A stretch of 36,367 bases of DNA from Bacillota bacterium (GCA_012523785.1 JAAYTH010000044.1:1-36367), one strand, 5' to 3'. Counted from the first letter of the stretch, positions 8,481-18,086 are shown. The notes: generated by a model not told the origin, from the sequence alone. Numbers and translations: made by a program.

Positions 8481-9819
8481 CAAGCAGACGGAGAGCCTCT
8501 GCCCCCACTGTTTCCGGAAAATACCAGCCCGAATTGTGCCCCGGGGAAAGAAAGTCTATATGGAGAAGACCTGCCCAGAGCACGGCAGCTTCAGAACCAT
8601 CCTCTGGCGGGGAGAGCCGGCCATGAATACTTGGCAGCGGCCCAAGATACCGGCCCCCATCCATTACCCAAACACAGAAGTTGTGAAGGGCTGCCCCTAT
8701 GACTGTGGCATTTGCCCCGAACACCGGCAGCACACCTGTACGGCCCTTTTGGAAATTACCCTGGACTGCAACATCCGCTGCCCGGTGTGCTTTGCCGACG
8801 GCGGTCGCCCCGGAGGAGACCCCAGCCTGGATACCATAGAGTCCTGGTACCAAACGCTTTTGGATTCCGGTGGCCCTTACAATATTCAACTTTCTGGCGG
8901 TGAACCCACCCTGCGGGACGACCTCCCCGACATCATCACCCGGGGCCGCCGCCTGGGATTTGACTTTATTCAGGTAAATACCAATGGGATTAGATTTTAT
9001 GAAGAACCGAACTTTTTAAAAAGTTCTATTGATGCCGGCCTGGCATCCCTCTTTTTGCAGTTCGATGGGATGACCGGTGATGTCTATGAAAAACTGCGGG
9101 GCGCCGATTATCTGAAGATTAAGTTGGGCCTGATTGAATTATGTGCAGAAATGGATCTGGGGGTCATTCTGGTACCCACGGTTGTGCCCGGCGTAAATGA
9201 CCACCAACTGGGGGATATAATTGCCTTTGCCCTCAAAAACATGCCCACCATCCGGGGGGTCCATTTTCAGCCCATCAGCTATTTCGGCCGCTACCCCTCG
9301 GCACCGGCGGACAGTATGCGCATAACCTTGCCCGAAGTAATGCAAAAGATTGAAAACCAAACAGGTGGGGAAATTAAAACTACTAATTTTGCCCCCCCGG
9401 GCTGCGAAAACTCCCTCTGCTCCTTCCATGGCAATTTTGTCCTCATGCCCAGCGATAAGTTGGTACCCCTCACCAAAAGAGATGCGGCTGCCTGCAGTTG
9501 TCAGGAGGCCCAACCGGCGGAAGAAGGGGCAGCGGCGGCCCGGCGCTTTGTGGCTCAAAACTGGCGCCGCCGCTCCTGCTGCTGTGGGAATGAAACCGCC
9601 GGAGAAAGCAAAGTCAGCGACAGCCTAGATATCTTCCTGGAGAGGATCAAGACCCACAAGTTCTGCCTTTCGGCCATGGCCTTCCAGGATGTGTGGAATA
9701 TCAATCTAGAACGGCTGCGGGACTGCTGTATTCACGTGGTGTCACCGGAGGGAAGACGGATCCCCTTTTGTGCCTACAACCTGACCAATAGGGAAGGAGT
9801 GCCCCTTTATAGGGTCTAA
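8473..9819 (+). CDS. trsS: Radical SAM protein, TrsS-like
   Basis: KGCPYDCGICPEHRQHTCTALLEITLDCNIRCPVCFADGG (CxxxCxxC) and QLSGGEPTLRDDL; synteny with methyltransferase/C-GCAxxG-C-C genes. Confidence 0.78.
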   Translation: MNNKQTESLCPHCFRKIPARIVPRGKKVYMEKTCPEHGSFRTILWRGEPAMNTWQRPKIPAPIHYPNTEVVKGCPYDCGICPEHRQHTCTALLEITLDCNIRCPVCFADGGRPGGDPSLDTIESWYQTLLDSGGPYNIQLSGGEPTLRDDLPDIITRGRRLGFDFIQVNTNGIRFYEEPNFLKSSIDAGLASLFLQFDGMTGDVYEKLRGADYLKIKLGLIELCAEMDLGVILVPTVVPGVNDHQLGDIIAFALKNMPTIRGVHFQPISYFGRYPSAPADSMRITLPEVMQKIENQTGGEIKTTNFAPPGCENSLCSFHGNFVLMPSDKLVPLTKRDAAACSCQEAQPAEEGAAAARRFVAQNWRRRSCCCGNETAGESKVSDSLDIFLERIKTHKFCLSAMAFQDVWNINLERLRDCCIHVVSPEGRRIPFCAYNLTNREGVPLYRV

Positions 9820-9826
9820 AGTTAAG

Positions 9827-11128
9827 ATGAAAAAAACACCTTTGGAAAGCTGGACAGATGAAAAAATTAAACCCTATTCCCAGCTCCGCTCCTATCAACT
9901 GGCCAAATTGAAGGAGACTGTAGGCCACGCTAAAGCCCACAGCCCCTTTTACCGCTGGCGGCTGGCCGGGTACTGTGAGGAGGATATAGGGAGTCTGGAG
10001 GATTTTAAAAGTCTTCCCTTCACCACTGGCGCTGATTTGGCCACCGACCCCCTACGTTTTTTGGCCGTCAGCCAGGATGAAATTAAGAGAATTGTTACCC
10101 TGGAGACCTCCGGAACGACGGGGCTAGGCAAAAGAGTCTTCTTCACCGAAGCAGATCTGGAAAGCACCATTGATTTTTTCCAGTGGGGGATGTCCACCCT
10201 GGTGGAAAGAGGCGACAAGGTCCTTATCCTCCTTCCCGGAGAACGACCCGGAGGCGTGGGGGATCTCTTGGCCCAGGGCCTTAGCAAAATGGGTGCTACC
10301 CCCATCCCCCACGGCCCCATTACAGACTTTGGCCAGATGGCGGCCCTCATTACCCGCAAGGGCATTACTTCCCTGGTCGGCATCCCCACCCAGGTCCTGG
10401 GGCTGGCCAGGTACATAGAAGCTCTTTCCCCCACCTTTCAAAGCCCCCTCCGGAGCATGCTCCTAACCACCGATTATGTTTCCCCCGCCTTGCTGAACTT
10501 CGTGGAAAATATTTTTACCTGCCGGGTCTTTAACCATTATGGCATGACAGAAATGGGCTTCGGTGGGGGGGTGGATTGTGCAGCCCGGGGGGGCTATCAT
10601 CTGCGGGAAGTAGATCTTTATTGGGAGATTGTCGATCCGACCACCGGTACACCAGTATCCCCCGGCACCAGGGGGGAAATAGTTTTCTCAACCCTAACCC
10701 GCCGGGGGATGCCCCTTATTAGGTATAAAACCGGGGATGAAGCCCACTTTGTTGCCGAATCCTGCCCCTGTAGGACCTACCTGCAAAGAATAGCCTATGT
10801 AAAGGATCGCCTGCCAGGACGGATTGCCCTTCCCGAGGGAGACAGCCTTTCCCTATCCCAGCTGGATGACATTTTATTTTCCCTTCCCCATGTGGCCGAC
10901 TTTGATGCCACTGTTTATTTTAATGCTACTAATGTAGGGATAGAACTTATACTTTACCTCCCCCTTCCGCCTCCCACGGGTTTCCTTCACCAGACCCGGG
11001 AAGCAGTTTTGGGAACACTGCCTTCTATTTCCCAGCTCTTCCTGGAAGCCAGAGTGATAACTTGTCCCCGCCCGGTGGGGAAAAGGATGCTAAAATGGGG
11101 TAATTTTCTGTTGCCGACCAGGAACTGA
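9827..11128 (+). CDS. AMP-dependent CoA ligase, phenylacetate-CoA ligase-like (DVU_1553-like)
   Basis: LETSGTTGLGKRVFFT, FNHYGMTEMGFGGGVDCAARGGYH, GEIVFSTLTRRGMPLIRYKTGDEA. Confidence 0.8.
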   Translation: MKKTPLESWTDEKIKPYSQLRSYQLAKLKETVGHAKAHSPFYRWRLAGYCEEDIGSLEDFKSLPFTTGADLATDPLRFLAVSQDEIKRIVTLETSGTTGLGKRVFFTEADLESTIDFFQWGMSTLVERGDKVLILLPGERPGGVGDLLAQGLSKMGATPIPHGPITDFGQMAALITRKGITSLVGIPTQVLGLARYIEALSPTFQSPLRSMLLTTDYVSPALLNFVENIFTCRVFNHYGMTEMGFGGGVDCAARGGYHLREVDLYWEIVDPTTGTPVSPGTRGEIVFSTLTRRGMPLIRYKTGDEAHFVAESCPCRTYLQRIAYVKDRLPGRIALPEGDSLSLSQLDDILFSLPHVADFDATVYFNATNVGIELILYLPLPPPTGFLHQTREAVLGTLPSISQLFLEARVITCPRPVGKRMLKWGNFLLPTRN

Positions 11129-11133
11129 TATGG

Positions 11134-11139
11134 TATAAT
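11134..11139 (+). promoter_or_regulatory. Candidate -10 (TATAAT) with TTGCCG at 11111-11116, 17-nt spacer
   Basis: Sequence match; immediately downstream of the CoA ligase stop. Confidence 0.4.
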
Positions 11140-11189
11140 AATTAGCAGTTAGACATAGTTAAACGGCTGGGAATCTTTATTTTGGCCTT

Positions 11190-11213
11190 CGTTATTCTTA
11201 ATCAAACATAACG
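11190..11213. promoter_or_regulatory. Candidate ModE-like operator
   Basis: Inverted repeat CGTTATtcttaatcaaacATAACG resembling the recalled ModE CGTTATATA..TATAACG architecture; upstream of an ABC importer with a ModE-like gene in the same cluster. Confidence 0.5.
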
Positions 11214-11252
11214 CGGGGTTAGGCAAAAATTCATTGGAGGGGGTTTTACCTT

Positions 11253-12269
11253 ATGGCGAAAACTGTATTCCGGGTGGTGGCTGTCATTCTTATCTTGGCA
11301 ATGGGGTTTGGTGCTGTGGGCTGTTCAGCCCCAATAGTGGACAACCCTACCAGAACTGTGAAAGACCAATTGGAGAGGGAAGTGGAGGTACCTGAGAAAG
11401 TTGAAAGCATTATATCTACCTATTATATAAGTACCTCCATGGTGCTGGCCCTGGGGGCCGGTGATCGCTTGGTGGGGATAGAAATGAAGGCCGACACCCG
11501 CCCCCTTTACCAGTACGTAAAACCGGAAATAATGGAGCTGCCTCAAGTGGGCAGTGCCAAGGCCCTAAATATAGAAGAAATACTGCGTTTGGAACCCGAT
11601 CTGCTTATACTGCCCATTCGACTTCAGGATTCTGTGGAACAGCTGGAGGAACTGGGCCTTACTGTCATTGTCATCGACCCGGAGGACCTGGATTCCCTAC
11701 TAGCTGCCTTCTTGCTCTTGGGGGAAGCCCTGGGCTGTGAAGAAAAGGCCCAGGAATTGGTCACCTATTATGAGGAAAAAATCGCCCTGGTGGAGGGTCT
11801 GGCAGCCCAGGCAAAGGATAAGCCCCGGGTCTACCTGGCCGGCAGTGAACTTTTGCGTACCTCTACCCAGGAAATGTATCAACATGATGTCATCACTTTG
11901 GCCGGGGGGGATAATGTGGCCGATGGCATTGAAACAGGCTATTGGGCCAACATATCCCTAGAACAAGTCCTCTCTTGGGATCCGGAGGTAATACTTTTGG
12001 CCGAATATAATGATGCCCAGGCCCAGGAATTGGCCCAGGATGAGAAATGGCAAGGGGTGGCGGCAGTGCAAAATAAGCAAGTTTATCGTTTCCCCTCCCC
12101 CATCGAACCCTGGGATTCGCCGGGGCCGGCGGCCATACAGGGGATTTTGTGGCTGGCCCATGTTCTGCACCCGGATGCCTACAGCGCAGCCGAATTAGAA
12201 CAGGAAGTAGAGTATTTCTATGGGCACTTTTATGGGGCCCAGATAGAAGTGGAGGATTTTAGCCTATGA
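11253..12269 (+). CDS. FecB/BtuF-type ABC transporter substrate-binding lipoprotein (candidate molybdate/tungstate importer)
   Basis: Lipobox GFGAVGCSAP; VESIISTYYISTSMVLALGAGDRLVGIE, EILRLEPDLLIL periplasmic-binding pattern. Confidence 0.82.
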   Translation: MAKTVFRVVAVILILAMGFGAVGCSAPIVDNPTRTVKDQLEREVEVPEKVESIISTYYISTSMVLALGAGDRLVGIEMKADTRPLYQYVKPEIMELPQVGSAKALNIEEILRLEPDLLILPIRLQDSVEQLEELGLTVIVIDPEDLDSLLAAFLLLGEALGCEEKAQELVTYYEEKIALVEGLAAQAKDKPRVYLAGSELLRTSTQEMYQHDVITLAGGDNVADGIETGYWANISLEQVLSWDPEVILLAEYNDAQAQELAQDEKWQGVAAVQNKQVYRFPSPIEPWDSPGPAAIQGILWLAHVLHPDAYSAAELEQEVEYFYGHFYGAQIEVEDFSL

Positions 12270-13291
12270 GTCGTAACCCCACGGCAGCCCGGCGCTGGTC
12301 CTGGTCACCCCCAAATATCATAACCGGCGGTCTGGTCCTTTCCTTGGCCCTACTCCTTTTCTCCTTATGTGTAGGCCGCTACCCCCTTTCCTGGTCCCAA
12401 TTAATGGGCATCATTACCGGGGGAGCCGACACCGGGGCCCAGCGTATTTTCTGGTATGTCCGCCTACCCCGGGCCCTGTTGGTACTGGTGGCAGGGGGGG
12501 GCCTGGCCTTGGCCGGGACGGTCCTGCAGGGCATAATGCAAAATCCCCTAATTTCCCCCGACATAATTGGTGTTTCGGCCGGGGCTTCCCTGGGGGCCGC
12601 TGTGGCCATAGTGATGATGGGTGCCGATCCAAAGACAATCCAGCTCCTGGCCTTCGTCGGGGGCATAACAGCCACCCTTACGGCTTATTTCCTTTCCCGG
12701 GCCACCGGGGGTAGTATCATTAGCTTGGTTTTATCGGGGATTATAATTAACGCCCTGGCCCAGGCCGGGGTCTCCCTGCTAAAATATATCGCCGATCCCC
12801 TCCAGGAGTTGCCCAGTTTAGAGTTTTGGCTCCTGGGGGGCTTCTACACCGCCGATTGGAAACGGCTGTTGAGCATCCTACCCGCCCTGGTCCTGGGCTG
12901 TGCTGTCATCATCGTACTCCGCTGGCAGGTAAATGTCCTCTCCCAGGGGGAGGAGGAGGCCCTGGCCCTGGGCGCACCGGTCTCCATCCTGCGGCTGGTA
13001 TTGGTGGCCGCGGCGGCACTGCTGGTGGCAGCGGTGGTATCGGTGGCGGGTATAGTGGGCTGGATCGGCCTGGTGGCTCCCCACATAGCCCGGCTTTTGG
13101 TGGGAAACAACCATAAACTCACCCTGCCCCTCTCCTTTTCCGCCGGTGGCAGTCTCCTTTTATTGGCTGACACCTTGGCCCGTACCCTGACCCGGGCCGA
13201 GATACCGGTAAGTGTAGTGACGGCCCTGGTGGGGGCACCTTTTTTAGCTTATCTACTTTGGAAAGTGGGGGAAGAACCATGGAATCGTTGA
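12266..13291 (+). CDS. FecCD-type ABC transporter permease
   Basis: RLPRALLVLVAGGGLALAGTVLQGIMQNPLISPDIIGVSAGASLGA; SVAGIVGWIGLVAPHIARLLVGNNH. Confidence 0.93.
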   Translation: MSRNPTAARRWSWSPPNIITGGLVLSLALLLFSLCVGRYPLSWSQLMGIITGGADTGAQRIFWYVRLPRALLVLVAGGGLALAGTVLQGIMQNPLISPDIIGVSAGASLGAAVAIVMMGADPKTIQLLAFVGGITATLTAYFLSRATGGSIISLVLSGIIINALAQAGVSLLKYIADPLQELPSLEFWLLGGFYTADWKRLLSILPALVLGCAVIIVLRWQVNVLSQGEEEALALGAPVSILRLVLVAAAALLVAAVVSVAGIVGWIGLVAPHIARLLVGNNHKLTLPLSFSAGGSLLLLADTLARTLTRAEIPVSVVTALVGAPFLAYLLWKVGEEPWNR

Positions 13292-14109
13292 CCAGGTCCT
13301 TGGCTCCGGCTCTAGAACCCCTTCCCTGTTTACCAACCCTGGAGTTGGATGGGGTGTCCATTTCCCTGGGGGGACGGCCCATTTTGAAAGATACAAGTTT
13401 CGCCATCCAACCGGGAAAGATGTGTATTTTACTGGGGCCCAACGGTGTCGGTAAAACCACTCTTTTGAGGGCCATTGATGGTCTCATCCCCCCGACCGCG
13501 GGCCAAATACGGGTTCTGGGCCAAGATATTAAAACCCTCAGTCGGCGGGAACTTTCCCGCTCCCTGGCCTATGTCCCCCAAATACATCAGGGCACCTTCT
13601 CCTATCCGGTCCTGGATTTTGTGCTGCTGGGGCGGGCCCCCTATCTGCCTTGGTTTGGTTCCCCCAACAGCCAAGACCATGCCTTGGTGGAAAGAATCCT
13701 TCGCTGGTTAGGCATCGAAGGCTTGGCCCGGCGCAACTACCTACAGCTGAGTGGGGGGGAAAGACAGTTGGTGCTTTTAGCCCGGGGCTTGGCCCAAGAA
13801 GCGGCGGTGATGCTGCTGGATGAACCCACGGCCCATTTGGATTTTTCCCACCGGCATCATATTATGGGCATAATAAAGAAATTAGTCCGGGAAAGGAACT
13901 TGGCGGCCCTGGTATCCCTTCATGATCCTAACCTGGCTCTAGAGTATGGGGATCAGATAGTCCTGCTCGACGGGGATACAGTGGCAGCCGATCTTAAGCG
14001 CGAAGATGCTGCTTTTCTCCCCCGCCTGGAGACAATGTTAAAACGGGTTTACGATGCGGGGATCAAGGTAAGGCGTGTTTCCGATCAGGCAGTGGTGGTC
14101 CGGGGTTGA
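13279..14109 (+). CDS. ABC transporter ATPase (FecE/BtuD-type)
   Basis: Walker A GPNGVGKTTLL, signature LSGGERQL, Walker B VMLLDEPTAHLD; start overlaps permease end. Confidence 0.92.
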   Translation: MESLTRSLAPALEPLPCLPTLELDGVSISLGGRPILKDTSFAIQPGKMCILLGPNGVGKTTLLRAIDGLIPPTAGQIRVLGQDIKTLSRRELSRSLAYVPQIHQGTFSYPVLDFVLLGRAPYLPWFGSPNSQDHALVERILRWLGIEGLARRNYLQLSGGERQLVLLARGLAQEAAVMLLDEPTAHLDFSHRHHIMGIIKKLVRERNLAALVSLHDPNLALEYGDQIVLLDGDTVAADLKREDAAFLPRLETMLKRVYDAGIKVRRVSDQAVVVRG

Positions 14110-14122
14110 GGGGGGCGGTCCG

Positions 14123-14464
14123 ATGGAATTTCAATATCGTATTTGGCTGACTAAAAACGGCAAGGCCTTTGGCAAGGGGCCCTATGAACTGCTGATGGCA
14201 GTATCAAGGCACGGCTCCCTGAATGAGGCTGCCAAAAAAATGGGTATGTCCTACAGCAAGGCCTGGAAAACCATCAACATGGTGGAAGAGCGTTTGGGTT
14301 TTAGCCTCCTTTACCGGGAAGCCGGGGGCAGTGGGGGTGGAGGTTCCCAATTGACTGTGGAAGCAGAAGACTTTTTGCGAAAATACCGCCATTTTCTGGC
14401 CGCCGCCGATGAGGCTTTGACCACTCTGTTCCAAAAACATTTTACTAGGGAGGATTTGCCATGA
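14123..14464 (+). CDS. ModE N-terminal-like winged HTH regulator (LysR-type fold), lacking a Mop/TOBE domain
   Basis: GPYELLMAVSRHGSLNEAAKKMGMSYSKAWKTINMVEERLGFSLL; about 113 aa. Confidence 0.8.
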   Translation: MEFQYRIWLTKNGKAFGKGPYELLMAVSRHGSLNEAAKKMGMSYSKAWKTINMVEERLGFSLLYREAGGSGGGGSQLTVEAEDFLRKYRHFLAAADEALTTLFQKHFTREDLP

Positions 14465-15186
14465 AACTCATTGCCGATATCATAGCTGGCATCGAAGGGG
14501 ATGCCCCGGTAAAAGAAGTCCGGATCGGGCCCTTTTGGACCGGTGTGGAAAGCCGTTATTGCGGCCTGGCCACAACTACATATACCCACGATCCCCTGGG
14601 CCCCTATCCAGTTTCCGAGTCCGGTTTTTTAACTGAGAAAAGTGGCCTTGAGCTCTGCCAGTATGCTTTTTCCGATAGCCTTCTGGAGGCCAGTGTGGGT
14701 TTGGCGACCATTAATTCCATGTTAGATGTGGATATGGATCACTGCAAAGACATCAATGCTGGCCAGGTTTTGGAAGAAGAGGGTGCAGGCAAAAAGGTGG
14801 TGGTGGTGGGGCATTTTCCCTTTGTAGAAAAACTGAAGGCAATAGCCGGGAGGCTGTGGGTTTTGGAGAGGAGGCCCCAGAGTGGGGACCTTCCCGCTGA
14901 CCAAGCAGAACGGGTCATCCCCCAGGCCGATGTGGTAGCCATAACCGGCACCGCCCTCATCAACGGTACCATGGAGGGCCTTCTTAAACTGTGTCGCCCG
15001 GATAGCCTGGTGATGGTTTTGGGCCCCACAACACCCCTTACACCCCTCTGGTTTGACTACGGGGTGGATATAGTTTCCGGAACCCGGGTTGTCGATCCGG
15101 CAAAGGTGCTGCGGTTTGTCAGCCAAGGGATCGTCTTTAAGCAGCTCCGGGGCCGGGGGGTAAGGCTCTTGTCCATGGCCCGATAG
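14461..15186 (+). CDS. DUF364/DUF4213-like Rossmann protein
   Basis: VKEVRIGPFWTGVESRYCGLATT, VVVVGHFPFVEKL, DVVAITGTALINGTMEGLL, VMVLGPTTPLTPLWFDYGVDIVSGTRV. Confidence 0.75.
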   Translation: MKLIADIIAGIEGDAPVKEVRIGPFWTGVESRYCGLATTTYTHDPLGPYPVSESGFLTEKSGLELCQYAFSDSLLEASVGLATINSMLDVDMDHCKDINAGQVLEEEGAGKKVVVVGHFPFVEKLKAIAGRLWVLERRPQSGDLPADQAERVIPQADVVAITGTALINGTMEGLLKLCRPDSLVMVLGPTTPLTPLWFDYGVDIVSGTRVVDPAKVLRFVSQGIVFKQLRGRGVRLLSMAR

Positions 15187-15231
15187 AAAGGGGCGGGATG
15201 TGACCGGGAAAAATAAATGGAGGTCGGGAAG

Positions 15232-16383
15232 ATGGCAAAAAACAATATTCAACCCTATCCTTTGGCCCTAGCCACCTGTATAGAAACCGGCAATATGTCC
15301 CCGGCCTATATAGGGCAAAAGATGGCCTTTTTTACCAAGGGCCGGCGGGGTACATTGGGGGCATCCTGGTTGGATGATAAGGTAGAGGAGCTGCTGCCGA
15401 CGGAAGTTACCGGTGGCTGCACCCTCCAAAAGATAAGGGGGCCCCAAAATAGCTGGGCCCGGATTTTGTGGGAAATATATGGCCCCCAAAGAGAGTTGAT
15501 CATCCTGGGTGCCGGACATATCTCCAAAAAGCTGGCCCGGCTGGGAAACTTCTTAAACTACAAAGTGACGGTGGCGGATAATCGGCCTGAGTATGCCGTC
15601 TCCGGGGATTTTTACCCGGATACCAGGGTCATCTGTTGCCCTTACTCTAAGGTGGACAAATATGTCGCCTTCGGTGACCATACTAGCGTTGTCGTAGCCA
15701 CCTATGGGCACCTGCACGATTTGGAATGCCTAGAAGTAGTTTTAAGGTATAATTTGCCCTACATCGGTGTGGTGGGTAGCCAGCACCGCCGGGCCCTGGT
15801 AGAGGAAAACCTGGGAGCCGCCAATATTCCCCCCGATAAAGTAAAAGGCATCCACATGCCCGTAGGATTAGATATCGGCGCTGGAACTCCAGCCGAGGTG
15901 GCCTTGAGTATTGGGGCAGAAATCCTGGCCCAGGGTCGCCGGCGCCCGGGAACTCCCTTAAGTGCCGAAAGGGCCTCCGGCGAGCCTGGGGGGAAGGGAA
16001 ACACCCCTTTAGATGAGGCTCCGGATATAAAGCTCCTGCAACAAGCCCGACGCTTTCAGCAAGAAGGAAAAGCCGGTGTTGTAGCCACGGTGGTAGGGGC
16101 CAGTGTTTCCACCCCCCGTAAATCCGGTGCCAAAATGATAATCTCGACAGATGGTAGCCGGACTGGGACCATCGGCGGCGGCTTGGTCGAGGCTAACATT
16201 ATTGCAGAGGCCCGGAAGATCATATCCCGACCCCGCTTAGTTCTGAGGAAATTTTCCCTCCAACCCGACCCGGAGCAGGATGCTATGCTTTGTGGCGGAG
16301 AGATGGAGGTGTTCCTGGAACCCTTGGCGGCCCTGGGAACCTTGTTGAGGGAGGTGGATTGGAGTAATGCGAAATTGTTCTGA
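15232..16383 (+). CDS. XdhC/CoxI family molybdenum hydroxylase maturation protein
   Basis: Rossmann LIILGAGHISKKLARLGNFLNYKVTVADNRPEYA; XdhC_CoxI VVATVVGASVSTPRKSGAKMII...GTIGGGLVEA; RBS ggaggt before MAKNN. Confidence 0.85.
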   Translation: MAKNNIQPYPLALATCIETGNMSPAYIGQKMAFFTKGRRGTLGASWLDDKVEELLPTEVTGGCTLQKIRGPQNSWARILWEIYGPQRELIILGAGHISKKLARLGNFLNYKVTVADNRPEYAVSGDFYPDTRVICCPYSKVDKYVAFGDHTSVVVATYGHLHDLECLEVVLRYNLPYIGVVGSQHRRALVEENLGAANIPPDKVKGIHMPVGLDIGAGTPAEVALSIGAEILAQGRRRPGTPLSAERASGEPGGKGNTPLDEAPDIKLLQQARRFQQEGKAGVVATVVGASVSTPRKSGAKMIISTDGSRTGTIGGGLVEANIIAEARKIISRPRLVLRKFSLQPDPEQDAMLCGGEMEVFLEPLAALGTLLREVDWSNAKLF

Positions 16384-17197
16384 GGACTGGGCAGTGGTAA
16401 AGGGTGTTGGTGATCTGGGTACCGGGGTAGCCTATTCCCTACTTAAGGCGGGCTTTAGGGTCCTGGCCACTGAAATTTCCCGACCCCTGGTGGTACGCCG
16501 GACCGTGTCCTTTGCCCAGGCTATTTACAGCGGTTGGGTAAATGTGCAAGATGTTAAGGCCCAGATGGTAGAAAATATAGAAGAAGCCTGGGCCCTAGCC
16601 CAGCAAGGGATTGTACCGGTATTGGTCGACCCCCAGGCCCATGTTATTAGCCAGCTAAAACCGGTCCTGGTGGTGGATGCCATTATGGCCAAGAGAAACA
16701 CCGGCACAGCCCAAAGCGATGCCCCGGTGGTAATTGGCCTAGGTCCCGGCCTGATGGCCGGTAAGGATGTCCACGCCGTGATAGAAACCTGTCGGGGACC
16801 AAACCTGGGCCAGATTATCTACAGGGGCAGGGCCCAGGCCGATTCCAAGGTCCCCGGGGCCATTGATGGCCATACCTGGGAACGTCTCCTGCGGGCCCCG
16901 GCCACCGGCATAGTATCGGCCCGGGTGGAAATCGGGAACTTGGTATCTAAAGGCCAGATTCTAGCCCTGGTGGAGGATGTACCGGTCAAATCCAATCTGG
17001 ACGGCGTTCTCCGGGGCATGATTCAGCCGGGCTTGTATGTCAAGGAGGGCACCAAAATTGGTGATGTGGATTCCCGGCGGGATCGGAGCCTGTGCTATAA
17101 AATTTCGGACAAGGCGCTAAAGGTAGGCGAGGGCACTGTTCGGGCTGCCCTAAAACTCCGGGGAAAAATAAATCCTTCCAACCAGGAAGGAGTATAA
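16367..17197 (+). CDS. yqeB: Selenium-dependent molybdenum hydroxylase accessory protein YqeB (EF2563 family)
   Basis: AVVKGVGDLGTGVAYSLLKAGFRVLATEISRPLVVRRTVSFAQAIYSG; PVVIGLGPGLMAGKDVHAVIETCRG. Confidence 0.87.
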   Translation: MRNCSEDWAVVKGVGDLGTGVAYSLLKAGFRVLATEISRPLVVRRTVSFAQAIYSGWVNVQDVKAQMVENIEEAWALAQQGIVPVLVDPQAHVISQLKPVLVVDAIMAKRNTGTAQSDAPVVIGLGPGLMAGKDVHAVIETCRGPNLGQIIYRGRAQADSKVPGAIDGHTWERLLRAPATGIVSARVEIGNLVSKGQILALVEDVPVKSNLDGVLRGMIQPGLYVKEGTKIGDVDSRRDRSLCYKISDKALKVGEGTVRAALKLRGKINPSNQEGV

Positions 17198-17201
17198 CAC
17201 C

Positions 17202-17969
17202 ATGGCCCGGAAACTAAAGGATGCCTTGGAGCTAGGGCGGAGAGAAATCATTTCCCTGGTGGGGGGCGGAGGCAAGACAACCTTGCTCTATTGGCTGGCA
17301 GAAGAACTCCGGCAACAGGGAGTAATCCTTACCACCAGCACCAAAATGTGGTATCCCCCGCCTGCCGTTCCCTTAATCCTGTGGCAAGACCCGGAGCAGG
17401 TAAAAATAGAACTAAAGGCCCGGCTGGCAGCAGGACAAACACCTCTTTTAGCCGCCGCCGACCTTCCCCAACTAGAAAAAGTGGCTGGCCTTAACCAGGA
17501 ACAACTGCGGGAATTGGCCGGGTGGGGACTGCCGGCCACCATTGTGATCGAGGCCGATGGAGCCAAGGGACGGCCCCTCAAGGGTTATCGGGATTTTGAG
17601 CCGGTTTTAACCCCCACGACCAGCCTTTTGTTACAGGTGGTGGGGGCTGATGCCATCGGCCAAAGGTTAAGCGACCGTTTCGCCCACTGCCCGGAAAAAA
17701 TAGCCGCCGGAGCCGGACTACAGATGGGTGCCCCTTTGGACACCCCCAGCCTGGCAGCAGCCCTCCTCTATCCCCACCGTTCTTGGGAAAAAGTATTACC
17801 GGGGGTCCGTAAAATTGCCGTTGTAAATAAAGTAGATCTTTTGGATGATATAACACCCGCCCAAGACCTGGCCCGCAAACTACTGGAAAGTGGATACTTT
17901 GCTAAAGCCCTCCTTACAGGACAAGAGGGATATTTCTCCTCTCCCGCCCTTTTTCTTTCCTTGGCCTAG
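17202..17969 (+). CDS. yqeC: Selenium-dependent molybdenum cofactor biosynthesis protein YqeC
   Basis: ISLVGGGGKTTLLYWLAEEL, LTTSTKMWYP, IEADGAKGRPLKGY. Confidence 0.87.
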   Translation: MARKLKDALELGRREIISLVGGGGKTTLLYWLAEELRQQGVILTTSTKMWYPPPAVPLILWQDPEQVKIELKARLAAGQTPLLAAADLPQLEKVAGLNQEQLRELAGWGLPATIVIEADGAKGRPLKGYRDFEPVLTPTTSLLLQVVGADAIGQRLSDRFAHCPEKIAAGAGLQMGAPLDTPSLAAALLYPHRSWEKVLPGVRKIAVVNKVDLLDDITPAQDLARKLLESGYFAKALLTGQEGYFSSPALFLSLA

Positions 17970-18028
17970 GTTTCTTGGCCGCTTCCTCCCCTATCCTTGC
18001 TGCCCTTTGATTAGAACAGGGGACGTAG

Positions 18029-18082
18029 AACAGGGGACGGAGCTCTGTTTTAAAGATGGAACAGAGATCCGTCCCCCGTTTT
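18029..18082. repeat. Family A palindromic repeat copy 2
   Basis: aacaggggacggagctctgttttaaagatggaacagagatccgtcccccgtttt. Confidence 0.8.
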
Positions 18083-18086
18083 ATGC

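Noticed and set aside
8401-8889. 162-aa minus ORF across C-GCAxxG-C-C/TrsS genes
   Set aside because: Shadow ORF; overlaps two well-supported genes.
11253-14109. B12 or ferric siderophore importer
   Set aside because: Family fits, but the adjacent ModE-like gene, ModE-like operator and Moco maturation genes make molybdate/tungstate more likely; no cobalamin riboswitch or Fur box recognised upstream.
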